Below, piece by piece: positions 7,334 to 15,253 of a stretch of DNA of 18,045 nucleotides (its first letter is position 1; every line of letters begins with the position of its first letter). Source of the stretch: Chitinophagaceae bacterium (lineage in GTDB: Bacteria > Bacteroidota > Bacteroidia > Chitinophagales > Chitinophagaceae); assembly GCA_003456175.1 (NCBI GenBank), contig DMPB01000155.1, forward strand, positions 2,274-20,318, written 5' to 3'. Both the position numbers and the translations under genes were made by a program. A model generated the notes under the pieces. That model searched no databases. It was not told the origin of the DNA and worked only from the letters and a program-made list of their open reading frames with translations.

Positions 7334-8035
7334 ATGCAACTCCCTTTTTTTTATGAACCCAATATTGCAGCAACGGCACACCACCATTTGCTAAGCGCTG
7401 AAACGCATAAGCATGCGGTTCAAGTATTGCGTATGCAAATAGGTGAGGCCATGCACATAACCAATGGGTTGGGCTTGTTAGTGAGAGCAGTATTAACCCA
7501 AGCAACAAAAAAAGAAAGTATTGTTCAAATAGAAAGTGTACAGCAGTTACCATTGCCTGTAAAGCAACATACCTTGGCAATTAGTCTGCTTAAAAATGCT
7601 AGTCGTTTCGAATGGATGCTTGAAAAAGCAACAGAATTAGGTATTACTGCTATTGTTCCTCTAAAATGCGATAGAACTGAAAAGCAGCATTTCAGATTCG
7701 ATCGTATGCAGCAAATCTTAGTGGCTGCTATGTTACAAAGCGAGCAAGTATGGTTACCTGTATTGCATGAGCCCATCTCATTTACCGCAAGGTTGGCAAC
7801 TGTAACTAACGAAATTGGCTTTATTGCTCACTGTTATGCTGCTGAAAAAATACCATTACAACGTTGTAGCATACCCGATATATGTACTTTATGTATTGGT
7901 CCTGAAGGCGATTTTTCACCGGAAGAAGTATCTGAAGCCTTAGCAAAAGGCTATACGCCGGTGAGTTTGGGTAGTACACGACTCAGAACTGAAACCGCGG
8001 GCATTATTGGTGCCACATTATTACAATTTGCTTAA
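7334..8035 (+). CDS. rsmE: 16S rRNA (uracil-1498-N3) methyltransferase
   Basis: Methylates U1498 of 16S rRNA in the 30S subunit using SAM; a SPOUT-fold (alpha/beta knot) enzyme. The 233 residues match the usual length (about 230-245). An N-terminal PUA-like domain (about 1-70, including HAVQVLRM) precedes the knot domain. Knot motifs visible are the KATELGI helix (about 96-102), CDRTEKQ (substrate-loop region), the SAM-binding GPEGDF (189-194) and LGSTRLRTETA (212-222). GPEGDF is a mild variant of the common GPEGGF. It starts 20 bases after dnaB and is followed within a few bases by the L,D-transpeptidase reading frame, so the three plus-strand genes may share a transcript. Confidence 0.95.
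   Translation: MQLPFFYEPNIAATAHHHLLSAETHKHAVQVLRMQIGEAMHITNGLGLLVRAVLTQATKKESIVQIESVQQLPLPVKQHTLAISLLKNASRFEWMLEKATELGITAIVPLKCDRTEKQHFRFDRMQQILVAAMLQSEQVWLPVLHEPISFTARLATVTNEIGFIAHCYAAEKIPLQRCSIPDICTLCIGPEGDFSPEEVSEALAKGYTPVSLGSTRLRTETAGIIGATLLQFA
7779..7794 (-). repeat. Degenerate dyad copy inside rsmE
   Basis: Plus strand CATTTACCGCAAGGTT: one change in the spacer (GTAA to GCAA) and one after the right arm relative to CATTTACCGTAAGGTA. It is oriented against the gene. Confidence 0.35.
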
Positions 8036-8074
8036 TATATGCATGTATATTTACGTAAGCCCAACGTGAATTAC

Positions 8075-9673
8075 ATGAACCGTTACTACGCTTTGTTGTG
8101 TATTACTATACTGCTATTAGCCGGATGTAATCTGAAAAAAAGAGATCGAAAGCTAGTGGTAGTTGACACAACCATTAATACAACAACAAGCTTTAATAAC
8201 TTCTTTTTCGATAGTACTACACTGGTACAATTTTTAGCTTCTGATTCGTTGAATAACGATTATGCCGCCGATTATTTTGACTTTTATAAACAACGGAATT
8301 TTCAGTATGCATGGTTCGATTGCGATGGTATTACATCTGAAGCTGTAAGTTTTATACACGCATTAAGCAATGCTTTAGATGCAGAAATTGATAGCACTTT
8401 AATACAGCCTGAAACATTACGATTGATGGCTGCTGTGCAGCGTAACGATAGGTTGAAAAACCTTACGCAACGAGAACAGCTGCGTAACGAGTTGTTGCTT
8501 ACCGGACAGTTTTTCAATTATGCTAAAAGTATCTATAAAGGTGCCGATGTTGATGCAAGTGAATTGGGCTGGTTTATTCCAAGAAAAAAAATTGCGCTAG
8601 CGAGTATTTTAGAACAAGAACTAGATAGTACTAAGAACGATTATGAGCCTCTGAATCCGCAGTATAAAGCACTTCGTGATTATTTAATGAAACTTTTGGC
8701 AGCGCAAAAGCAGTACGATTGGGATCATCAACCAATTGCCTTGAGTGCAACCAGCTTACGCAAAGGCGATAGTGCCGATGCAATCAAAGCCATAAAAGAA
8801 CGCCTATACGTGTATGGCGATTATGCTGCTAATGATACTACACCTTATTACGACACAGCTTTTGAAGCTGCGGTAAAGCGTTTTCAGAAACGCTATGGTT
8901 TAACACCCGATGGTGTTATTGGAAAAACCATGCTTAGTGAATTGAACGATAGCATTGGCAAGCGTATCAAACAAATTCGTATTAACATGGAGCGTGTACG
9001 TTGGATGCCTAAAATAGAAGATAGCGTATACATATTAGTGAATATCCCCGAGTATCGATTGCACATTTTTGAACATAAAAAGCTGGTAAAAGATATTCGT
9101 GTAATTGTAGGTACTACTGCTAATAGCACCGTTATATTTTCAGGCAGATTAAAATATATTGTATTTAGTCCTTATTGGAATGTGCCTAGTAGTATTGTAC
9201 AAAAAGAGTTACTACCAGCTATGCAGCGAGATCCTAATTACTTAGCTCGCAACAGTATGGAAGTTTATGGAGGTACTGCATCGTTGCCAATGATTCGGCA
9301 AAAGCCAGGCGGCAGTAATAGTCTTGGTTTGGTGAAGTTTTTGTTTCCTAATAACTACAACATTTATTTACACGATACACCCAATCGAGGATTATTTAAC
9401 GCTACTAATCGCAGCTTTAGCCATGGTTGTATTCGTGTAGGAGAACCGGCTTGGTTAGCGCAATATTTACTACGCAACAATACCGCTTGGGATAGTACAA
9501 GCATACATAACGCCATGCATCAAACACAAGAAAAATGGGTAACACTACAGGCTACAATACCTGTATTTATTGGCTATTTCACTGCATGGGTTGATCAAGA
9601 TGGAAAGCTTAATTTTAGAAAAGATATCTACGGGCACGATAAAAAAATGGAAGCAAAACTTTTCTATCGTTAG
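8075..9673 (+). CDS. L,D-transpeptidase lipoprotein (YcbB/LdtD type)
   Basis: Cysteine transpeptidase that makes 3-3 crosslinks in, or attaches proteins to, peptidoglycan. I chose the ATG at 8075 over the upstream in-frame ATG at 8039 because it gives a standard lipoprotein signal: MNRYYALLCITILLLAGC with C18 as the lipidated residue. Then come a scaffold region with the YcbB-like FDFYKQRNFQYAWF and an ELGWFIPR segment, a peptidoglycan-binding domain (about 228-291, LRKGDSADAIKAIKERL ... TPDGVIGKTMLSEL), the family's NMERVRWMP linker, and the YkuD catalytic domain with YWNVP and SHGCIRV, where C452 is the nucleophile. Length (532) fits the long-form family (E. coli LdtD 615). It should act in the periplasm, anchored to a membrane. 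It lies just behind rsmE. Confidence 0.92.
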   Translation: MNRYYALLCITILLLAGCNLKKRDRKLVVVDTTINTTTSFNNFFFDSTTLVQFLASDSLNNDYAADYFDFYKQRNFQYAWFDCDGITSEAVSFIHALSNALDAEIDSTLIQPETLRLMAAVQRNDRLKNLTQREQLRNELLLTGQFFNYAKSIYKGADVDASELGWFIPRKKIALASILEQELDSTKNDYEPLNPQYKALRDYLMKLLAAQKQYDWDHQPIALSATSLRKGDSADAIKAIKERLYVYGDYAANDTTPYYDTAFEAAVKRFQKRYGLTPDGVIGKTMLSELNDSIGKRIKQIRINMERVRWMPKIEDSVYILVNIPEYRLHIFEHKKLVKDIRVIVGTTANSTVIFSGRLKYIVFSPYWNVPSSIVQKELLPAMQRDPNYLARNSMEVYGGTASLPMIRQKPGGSNSLGLVKFLFPNNYNIYLHDTPNRGLFNATNRSFSHGCIRVGEPAWLAQYLLRNNTAWDSTSIHNAMHQTQEKWVTLQATIPVFIGYFTAWVDQDGKLNFRKDIYGHDKKMEAKLFYR

Positions 9674-9700
9674 TGTAGCAAATCGCAGCAACTTTGCAAT

Positions 9701-9916
9701 ATGCGTTTTTTAGCAACGGTGTTCATTTTGATAGGTTTGTACATGACGTACAAAGGCTCTTGGTATTGGGAGAAAAAAAATACCATTGCTAACTACGGCA
9801 ATGCACAAGTGGTTAACTACGAACGAAAAGATATTATTTTCCCTTGGTATGCAGGGCCAATTGCGTGCATTACCGGCATTGTGTTGTTGGTAGCGTATAA
9901 AAAGCGAGGCGAATAA
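9701..9916 (+). CDS. Small two-helix membrane protein, unknown function
   Basis: 71 residues with a hydrophobic N-terminal helix (about 3-17, FLATVFILIGLYMTY), a middle section with many aromatic and charged residues (about 18-47), and a second helix (about 49-65, WYAGPIACITGIVLLVAY) ending in a basic tail. I do not recognise a named family. It starts 27 bases after the L,D-transpeptidase stop, which suggests read-through from that gene, and ends before a convergent terminator. Its length, plausible start and clean membrane topology make it a likely real gene; the role is unknown. Confidence 0.65.
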   Translation: MRFLATVFILIGLYMTYKGSWYWEKKNTIANYGNAQVVNYERKDIIFPWYAGPIACITGIVLLVAYKKRGE

Positions 9917-9940
9917 AAAAGCAGGCGTATGAACGCCTGC
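9915..9940 (-). terminator. Rho-independent terminator after the DUF983 gene
   Basis: Perfect 8-base stem GCAGGCGT / ACGCCTGC with an ATGA loop. On the minus strand it runs into six T (9915-9920). It ends the minus-strand unit 50 bases past the DUF983 stop; the plus side lacks a T run. Confidence 0.85.
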
Positions 9941-9947
9941 ATCTAAT

Positions 9948-9975
9948 CATTTACGTAAGTGTACCTTACGGTAAA
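9948..9975 (+). repeat. Dyad repeat copy with inverted partner
   Basis: The 14 bases TACCTTACGGTAAA at 9962-9975 contain the exact core. They are preceded by CATTTACGTAAGT (9948-9960). TTTACGTAAG and CTTACGGTAAA can pair with a single bulged G around a five-base loop, so the pair forms a hairpin in the gap between two convergent genes. Confidence 0.8.
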
Positions 9976-9989
9976 AGTAATAATACTGC

Positions 9990-10448
9990 TTACCAATTGC
10001 CTTTATGAGCATCAATCACACGTTCAAAATCGCCGAGTTTATGTTGGCTCCACGCAGGGTCGTATTTCACAAACCAACTTAGCCAAATACTACGGCTTAC
10101 ACGCATGAAAACAGGTTGTAATACAAGCATTAAAACTGCATTTAAACCAAGCCAGTAAAATATTCTGTTGTCGTATAACGAAAAGCCTACCAATACCCAC
10201 CAAGCTACAAACGTAGATACGGAAAATGCAACCGTAAGTGCATAACTCACATAAGCAGTACCGTAATAAAAACCTACTTCAATCTCTGTAGGCTGGCCAC
10301 ATACTGGGCAGGCCTCGTTCATGTTCATGTAGCTTTTTAAATGATAAGGGTGAGGGTCAACAAACATGTTACCTTCTCTACAGCGTGGGCACTTGCATTG
10401 TAATACGCTGAGCAGATAATTTCTTTTTGCGGGTTGTTTGGGCATCAT
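9990..10448 (-). CDS. DUF983 membrane protein with zinc-ribbon-like cysteines
   Basis: Unknown-function membrane protein of the DUF983 family. From the ATG at 10448 it has 152 residues; a GTG three codons upstream is in frame but less likely. Two CxxC pairs, C20-P-R-C23 and C47-P-V-C50, form a probable zinc ribbon in the N-terminal third. The family motif EVGFYYGTAYVSY follows, then two or three hydrophobic helices (about 68-95 and 98-125). The C-terminus is soluble and charged. It follows the DUF2892-like gene on the same strand (44 bases after its stop, measured to this ATG) and is closed by a terminator. Family call is firm; function is not known. Confidence 0.85.
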   Translation of the reverse strand: MMPKQPAKRNYLLSVLQCKCPRCREGNMFVDPHPYHLKSYMNMNEACPVCGQPTEIEVGFYYGTAYVSYALTVAFSVSTFVAWWVLVGFSLYDNRIFYWLGLNAVLMLVLQPVFMRVSRSIWLSWFVKYDPAWSQHKLGDFERVIDAHKGNW

Positions 10449-10492
10449 AAAATACACTTTAAAATATAAGTTAGCATTGTAAAGGTACGTGA

Positions 10493-10690
10493 TTAACGTT
10501 GGCAGCTATTACCATCGTAACCACATCCCTTTTGGGTGAAATGGCCTACCAAGGCGGCGGCTGTTAATACTACACCAATAATGGCTGCAGGCCATGAACG
10601 ATATGCTATTGCTACCCACCACAATGGAATGCTATAAAGCAGCCTTACAATCAATGGAAAAAAGTTTTTGCGAGTGCGGCGATATAACAT
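10493..10690 (-). CDS. Small membrane protein, DUF2892-like
   Basis: 65 residues: a basic N-terminus (MLYRRTRKNFF), two hydrophobic helices (about 13-29 and 32-48), and a Cys-containing tail, GHFTQKGCGYDGNSC. This layout resembles DUF2892/YgaP-type inner membrane proteins, which end in a similar short Cys motif and are sometimes fused to rhodanese domains. The N-terminus departs from the usual DUF2892 start, so the family call is tentative. It lies 63 bases after murF and ahead of the DUF983 gene on the same strand, likely one transcript. Confidence 0.65.
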   Translation of the reverse strand: MLYRRTRKNFFPLIVRLLYSIPLWWVAIAYRSWPAAIIGVVLTAAALVGHFTQKGCGYDGNSCQR

Positions 10691-10753
10691 ATACCATTTT
10701 TAATGCTGTAAATGTCTAAAATGTCTACTGCCCAATGCGTGACTTTGGTTACG

Positions 10754-12049
10754 CTACTGCGCTAGCGGCTGTAACACTTTTTCCATTTGCATGCTACGGC
10801 TGCCTTTAATGAGCAAATATGCATTGTTAAACTGTTGTTCGTGTAGCCAATTACCAGCTTCGCTAGCATTATTGAAATATAAGTAGGAGTGTTCTACCGC
10901 TGCAAAATCGCCGCCTACCAATACTACTCGATACCATTGGTATTGTTGTAATAGCGCAATAATGGCTGTATGTTCTGCAACACTTGCTTCGCCTAGTTCC
11001 ATCATACCGCCAATCATAATTACTTTTTGGGTGGCGTGCAGGGCTGCAAAATTTTCAATCGCAGCTTTCATGCTTGTAGGGTTAGCATTGTAAGCATCTA
11101 GTATCACCTGATTACCCTGCCATTGCATCAACTGCGATCTGCTATTGCTAGGAGTGTAATTACTAATGGCGCTTTCTATTTTACCGTAAGGTACCCCAAA
11201 ATGCTGCCCTATTGCAATAGCACACAATACGTTAGGCAGGTTATAGCTACCAACTAGTTGGGTATTCACTTGCGTAAATGAGGTGCCACTGGTAACCGCT
11301 ACTTGCAAAAAAGGCTCGCTGGTAATAACATGGCCCGTAACGGTGCCTTCTTGCGTACCATACCATACGATACGTTGTATGCCATTGCTCATTTGATGCA
11401 GGTAATCGTAATCGCTAAAGGCGAAAATGGTTCCCTCATGTGCTTTGATGTAGTTATATAATTCGCCTTTGCCTTTTCGAACGCCTTCTATGCCGCCAAA
11501 GCCCTCGAGGTGTGCCTTACCACAGTTTGTGATGATGCCATGTGTAGGTTGGGTGTATACGCAATAGCCTTCAATTTCTTTTTGGTGGTTGGCGCCCATT
11601 TCTACCACTGCTATTTCAGTATCAAGAGGTATTGCCAATAAGGTGAGTGGCACACCAATATGATTGTTCAAATTGCCTACCGTAGTACTGGTTTTGAAAT
11701 GACTGCTTAGTACAGCACTTACCAATTCTTTTGTGGTGGTTTTTCCATTACTTCCGGTGATTGCTATTACAGGTATTTTTAGTTGGCATCGGTAGTGGTT
11801 TGCAAGTTGTTGTAGTGCTGTTAATACATCGGGTACTAATAATAAGCGTGGGTTGTTGGCATCTACAAGTTCATCTACCACAGCAAAAGCGGCACCTTGT
11901 TCTAATGCTTGCAATGCAAATTGGTTACCATTGAAGTTGCCACCTTTTAAGGCAAAAAAAATGCAGCCAGGTGTTAGCTTGCGTGTATCTGTTGCTATTT
12001 GGCGGTGTTGTAAGAAGTGATGGTATAATGTTGTGATATCGGTATACAT
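10754..12049 (-). CDS. murF: UDP-N-acetylmuramoyl-tripeptide--D-alanyl-D-alanine ligase
   Basis: Adds the D-Ala-D-Ala dipeptide to UDP-MurNAc-tripeptide, the last cytoplasmic step of the peptidoglycan precursor. The 431 residues are normal for the family (about 430-460). An N-terminal substrate domain includes TDTRKLTPGCIFFALKG (about 20-36). The central ATPase domain has the P-loop ITGSNGKTTTKE (about 97-108, K103) and HLEGFGGIEGVRKGKGEL. The C-terminal domain carries ILDAYNANPTSMKAA, the MurF hallmark, and MIGGMMELGE. It is not in a mur/fts cluster here: upstream is gldJ, closed by a terminator, and downstream are small membrane proteins. An exact dyad-repeat core lies inside the gene. Confidence 0.97.
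   Translation of the reverse strand: MYTDITTLYHHFLQHRQIATDTRKLTPGCIFFALKGGNFNGNQFALQALEQGAAFAVVDELVDANNPRLLLVPDVLTALQQLANHYRCQLKIPVIAITGSNGKTTTKELVSAVLSSHFKTSTTVGNLNNHIGVPLTLLAIPLDTEIAVVEMGANHQKEIEGYCVYTQPTHGIITNCGKAHLEGFGGIEGVRKGKGELYNYIKAHEGTIFAFSDYDYLHQMSNGIQRIVWYGTQEGTVTGHVITSEPFLQVAVTSGTSFTQVNTQLVGSYNLPNVLCAIAIGQHFGVPYGKIESAISNYTPSNSRSQLMQWQGNQVILDAYNANPTSMKAAIENFAALHATQKVIMIGGMMELGEASVAEHTAIIALLQQYQWYRVVLVGGDFAAVEHSYLYFNNASEAGNWLHEQQFNNAYLLIKGSRSMQMEKVLQPLAQ
11178..11193 (-). repeat. Dyad repeat copy inside murF
   Basis: Minus strand reads TACCTTACGGTAAAAT: exact 12-base core. Frame is V-P-Y-G-K, different from the LTVN frame used by the copies in ispF and the ABC gene. Confidence 0.8.
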
Positions 12050-12075
12050 ATGGTATCAAATTGGTTATGTTATTA

Positions 12076-12083
12076 CAAACTTA
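12076..12083 (-). promoter_or_regulatory. Candidate -7 element for murF
   Basis: TAAGTTTG on the minus strand fits the Bacteroidota TAnnTTTG element, 27 bases upstream of the murF ATG and just beyond the gldJ terminator. No TTTG element is seen at the usual -33 spacing, so support is weak. Confidence 0.35.
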
Positions 12084-12091
12084 CTAGCAAT

Positions 12092-12123
12092 AAAAAACCA
12101 CCTGTGTTGCAGGTGGTTTTTTT
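12092..12123 (-). terminator. Terminator of gldJ
   Basis: Stem CCACCTG / CAGGTGG with a TGTTG loop, flanked by A6 on the left and T7 on the right. It can act in both directions; by position it ends gldJ (stop at 12140), separating it from murF. Confidence 0.9.
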
Positions 12124-12139
12124 ATAGAAAATCGTTTAT

Positions 12140-13687
12140 TTATTTTTTCGGACGACGGCTAGGGAAGAAGTTACCATTCTTTGTTTTGTTACCTTCTGGT
12201 GCACCATAGTGCGTCATAGCACAACGGAAACCGATAGTGCTACTGCTCTGATCTTCTTCTAAGAAGCGGCGGCTACCAGGGCTTAACCAATAAGGCATAT
12301 CATTCCAACTACCGCCTTTAACTACGCGGCTTCTATCACTGATAAGTGTTGTAACACCATAACCATAGGTGGAATTGCTAAGGCTATCACCATCTAAGAA
12401 GTTAAGTGCATAATGGCGCTGATAGTTGCGGCGTGTTTTAAGTGTACTATCGTTTTCGGGGACATACTTGATACGACCAAGGCTATCTCTTAAATTACCT
12501 TCACCACCACTTTTATCAACTGTTTTGAAAATATTACCACGGTATGGGTTAATATCGTCGTTATCAACATTAAGCGGACGATAAACATCGGCAACCCACT
12601 CACTAACGTTACCACTCATGTTAAATAAGCCAAAGCCATTCGGGAAGAAACTTTGGATAGTACTAGGGTATGCGCTACGGTCGTTTAAACCACCATTAAC
12701 ACCCATATAGTCACCGGTACCACGCTTAAAGTTGGCTAACATAGCACCTTGCCATGCACCGCGTCGGGTAGCACGTAAGTTGTCGTAACCATCGTTTTTC
12801 CAGCTGTAGATTTGTTTGTTAGCAATCAATTCCTCACCACGCTTTTTCTCACCTTTACGAGGCATTGGGTTTTCAGAAATTAAACCTAAAGCAGCATATT
12901 CCCACTCAGCTTCAGTTGGTAGGCGATAGTCAGGTAATAAGATACCATCTTCAAATTTCACGAAATTACGAGGGCGGCCTTGTGCATCTTTCAAACCATT
13001 CTTTTTAGGCTTACCAGGTACACCTTGGTATTCGCCCATTAAATAACTCTTGGTGTTGAAATTATCTTGCCCACCACCGTTCAATTCTTGCTTAACAGCA
13101 TTTTTATTTTGAAAACCACGCTTAATTAACTCAAGTTGGTTCACACGGTCAGTACGCCAAATACAAAAATCGTACGCTTGTTTCCAAGTAACACCTACTA
13201 CTGGATAGTAGTTATAACTTGGGTGACGGAAGTAATATTCAACATAAGGCTCATTATAACCCAATTCAGAACGCCAAACCAATGTATCTGGCTTAGCACC
13301 ATCTACAACGGCTTTGTATTGTTCGTCTTGAAATACGTTTTCAACCCAGTATAAATATTCACGGTAGTGAACATTCGCAACCTCAGTTTTATCAATAAAA
13401 AATGAGTTAACCGTAACACGGCGTGGAATGTTGTTCCAATCGCCCATTACATCTTCTTGCGAAGCACCCATAGTAAAGGTACCACCTTGCACAAACACCA
13501 AACCAGGACCTGTTTTGATGTCTTTAGGCTTCACAACGCTAAAACCACCTTGGTTTTTATCGTTGTAATTCCAACCTGTAACACTCGATTGCTCAGGTTT
13601 TTTCTTGAACAAACCACCATTTTTACAGGCGCCAAACGCAGCAACAGCAGTCAATAGTAATGTGGTGTTTCTGAGTCCTCTTAACAT
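12140..13687 (-). CDS. gldJ: Gliding motility / type IX secretion lipoprotein GldJ
   Basis: Outer-membrane-associated lipoprotein needed for gliding and for stability of the type IX secretion machinery in Flavobacterium. The 515 residues begin with a lipoprotein signal (AAFGAC, C21). The GldJ-like SSVTGWNYNDKNQGGF follows at about 34-49, then a formylglycine-generating-enzyme (FGE/sulfatase-modifying) fold from about 65: GGTFTMGASQED, PRRVTVNSFFIDKTEVAN, VVGVTWKQAYDFC, RLPTEAEWEYAA, GLFNMSGNVSEWVADVY, VVKGGSWNDMPYWLSPGSRRF and IGFRCAM. The catalytic cysteines of true FGE are absent from the GGSW segment, so a structural role is expected. GldK has the same fold; the GWNYNDK start and the porV neighbour favour GldJ. 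It is divergent from porV. Confidence 0.88.
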   Translation of the reverse strand: MLRGLRNTTLLLTAVAAFGACKNGGLFKKKPEQSSVTGWNYNDKNQGGFSVVKPKDIKTGPGLVFVQGGTFTMGASQEDVMGDWNNIPRRVTVNSFFIDKTEVANVHYREYLYWVENVFQDEQYKAVVDGAKPDTLVWRSELGYNEPYVEYYFRHPSYNYYPVVGVTWKQAYDFCIWRTDRVNQLELIKRGFQNKNAVKQELNGGGQDNFNTKSYLMGEYQGVPGKPKKNGLKDAQGRPRNFVKFEDGILLPDYRLPTEAEWEYAALGLISENPMPRKGEKKRGEELIANKQIYSWKNDGYDNLRATRRGAWQGAMLANFKRGTGDYMGVNGGLNDRSAYPSTIQSFFPNGFGLFNMSGNVSEWVADVYRPLNVDNDDINPYRGNIFKTVDKSGGEGNLRDSLGRIKYVPENDSTLKTRRNYQRHYALNFLDGDSLSNSTYGYGVTTLISDRSRVVKGGSWNDMPYWLSPGSRRFLEEDQSSSTIGFRCAMTHYGAPEGNKTKNGNFFPSRRPKK

Positions 13688-13815
13688 TATTCAGCGAGTT
13701 TTGTACGTATAAAACGGTATTATACCTAGTTTATTGTGAGAAATATGCAGGCGAATATAACCGATTTTGTGTAACTACTTATAAAAACTGTTCATAAAGG
13801 CCCAAAACCGTTTTA

Positions 13816-13823
13816 CAAAGTTA
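13816..13823 (-). promoter_or_regulatory. Candidate -7 element for gldJ
   Basis: TAACTTTG on the minus strand fits TAnnTTTG, 128 bases upstream of the gldJ start. No matching -33 element is visible. Confidence 0.25.
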
Positions 13824-13862
13824 CTATTAAGATTTTTTACCACTACACAGCACTTTAGCCTA

Positions 13863-13887
13863 TATATTTGTCGTTACTATAGATTTG
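13863..13887 (+). promoter_or_regulatory. Two overlapping candidate -7 elements for porV
   Basis: TATATTTG (13863-13870) and TAGATTTG (13880-13887) both fit TAnnTTTG. Either would give a leader of roughly 140-160 bases that contains the dyad repeat at 13950. A clean TTTG at -33 is lacking. Confidence 0.35.
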
Positions 13888-13949
13888 GTACATAAAAAAA
13901 AGTTTATCGAAGCAAAATTCTACCCACCTACTTCTGTAACGATTGTTAC

Positions 13950-13965
13950 TACCTTACGGTAAATG
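13950..13965 (+). repeat. Dyad repeat TACCTTACGGTAAATG, exact copy
   Basis: Exact consensus, 68 bases before porV. It shares the longer context ACTACCTTACGGTAAATG with the copy at 5362, and is immediately preceded by the GTAAC-GATT-GTTAC hairpin. Confidence 0.85.
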
Positions 13966-14033
13966 GAAGCGCTAACCAAACGCACCGCATCGTTGCTAAG
14001 TACCATTTCAATTGCATAACAATTATAGTACGA

Positions 14034-15203
14034 ATGAAAAAACAGTTGCTGAAATTATCTGCTGTAGCATTATTGGCTGTAGGAACCTCAAATATTGTTC
14101 ATGGGCAAGCTGCCGACGGACAAATGAACATTGTAACCACGGCAGTACCTTTCTTACGTGTGCCACCCGATGCACGTGCCGGTGGTATGGCCGAAATGGG
14201 TATTGCTACTACGCCCGATGCTGCATCATCTTTCTTCAATCAGGCCAAATTGCCCTTTTCAACCCAAAAATCGGGTTTGGCGGTAACCTATACACCATGG
14301 TTACGAGATATTACCAAAGATGTATCACTCATTGCTTTAAGCGGCTTCTATCAACTCGATGAAGAGCAAACGTTGAGCATGGGCTTACGCTACTTTAACC
14401 TCGGTAGTATAGATTTTGTTGACTTCGCCGGTAACAGTCTTGGTGGTAGTCGCCCACGTGAATTTGCAATCGATTTTGGTTACAGCCGTAAGGTTGGTAA
14501 TAAAAATGCACTCGGTATTGCCTTACGTTATATCAACAGTAACTTAGCCAACGGCGCCGTTGTGAATGGCGTGAATTACAAAGCGGGTAATGCCGTTGCA
14601 GCCGATTTAACTTTCTTCCATAACGGGCTAGACGATGCCGGTAATGGTATTACCTATGGTGTGGCACTTTCTAATTTAGGTTCTAAAATCAACTATACCG
14701 ATAACGCCCTAACAAGAGATTATATTCCTGCCAACTTTGGTATTGGATTTGCCTACCACAAGGCTATTGATGAGGAGAATAAAATAATGATAGGCGTAGA
14801 AATGAACAAACTTTTAGTACCTACACCACCTGTTGCAACACAAGATCCAACCGCCGATAGCGCAGCCTTAGCCGATTATCGCAACCAAGGTGTATTTGGT
14901 AGTTGGCTTAAAAGTTTTGGCGATGCTCCAGGTGGCTTTAGCGAAGAGTTTAAAGAAATTATTTGGAGCGTAGGTGCCGAGTATGCTTATAATAATCAGT
15001 TTTTTGCCCGTGCCGGGTACCATTACGAAAACAAAATGAAAGGTAATCGTAGTTATGTAACAGCTGGTTTAGGTATCCGTTACAATGTATTTGAACTCAA
15101 CTTCAGCTATATTGTACCAAGCGGACAAGGGGTTACAAGAAACCCATTAAGTAACACCATTCGCTTTGGTTTAACATTCAATTTAGATGAGGCTGGTAAG
15201 TAG
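14034..15203 (+). CDS. porV: Type IX secretion system outer membrane protein PorV
   Basis: FadL-family 14-strand-type beta barrel that carries type IX cargo from the SprA translocon to the attachment complex at the outer membrane. The 389 residues begin with a signal peptide (MKKQLLKLSAVALLAVG, cleavage near HGQA, about residue 26). The PorV hallmark TAVPFLRVPPDARAGGMAEMGIATTPDAASSFFNQAK follows at about 36-72 (a few glycines/alanines mark the plug region), then alternating amphipathic strands, and a C-terminal strand ending NTIRFGLTFNLDEAGK. It is divergent from gldJ. In Flavobacterium johnsoniae porU sits beside porV and gldJ; here the next gene is ispF, so the surface peptidase/sortase porU is elsewhere. 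A terminator follows. Confidence 0.94.
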   Translation: MKKQLLKLSAVALLAVGTSNIVHGQAADGQMNIVTTAVPFLRVPPDARAGGMAEMGIATTPDAASSFFNQAKLPFSTQKSGLAVTYTPWLRDITKDVSLIALSGFYQLDEEQTLSMGLRYFNLGSIDFVDFAGNSLGGSRPREFAIDFGYSRKVGNKNALGIALRYINSNLANGAVVNGVNYKAGNAVAADLTFFHNGLDDAGNGITYGVALSNLGSKINYTDNALTRDYIPANFGIGFAYHKAIDEENKIMIGVEMNKLLVPTPPVATQDPTADSAALADYRNQGVFGSWLKSFGDAPGGFSEEFKEIIWSVGAEYAYNNQFFARAGYHYENKMKGNRSYVTAGLGIRYNVFELNFSYIVPSGQGVTRNPLSNTIRFGLTFNLDEAGK

Positions 15204-15211
15204 TATTTTTA

Positions 15212-15227
15212 CATTTACCGTAAGGTA
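15212..15227 (-). repeat. Dyad repeat, exact copy, inverted orientation
   Basis: Plus strand CATTTACCGTAAGGTA, the exact reverse complement of the 16-base consensus. It starts 9 bases after the porV stop and ahead of the terminator hairpin. Confidence 0.85.
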
Positions 15228-15253
15228 ACAGCCATTATCCACAAGCATACAAC

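Larger units (their letters stand above)
13688..14033. other. 346-base divergent gap between gldJ and porV
   Basis: No gene is visible. It is AT-rich, with an A8 run at about 13894-13901, three TAnnTTTG candidates (one facing gldJ, two facing porV), a small GTAAC/GTTAC hairpin at 13936-13949, and immediately after it an exact dyad repeat at 13950-13965. It probably carries the promoters of both type IX genes. Confidence 0.7.

Noticed and set aside
12140..13687. GldJ frame as an active formylglycine-generating enzyme
   Set aside because: The fold is recognisable, but the segment after GGSW has no catalytic cysteine pair, and the lipoprotein signal and porV neighbour fit the gliding/T9SS structural protein.
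14481..14497. GCCGTAAGGTTGG in porV as a dyad copy
   Set aside because: Only the central CCGTAAGGT is shared and both outer arms differ; at this mismatch level chance matches are expected.
15235..15243. Perfect DnaA box TTATCCACA between porV and ispF
   Set aside because: Single copy in a terminator region. About 0.5 matches to TTATNCACA are expected by chance in 18 kb, and nothing else nearby suggests an origin.
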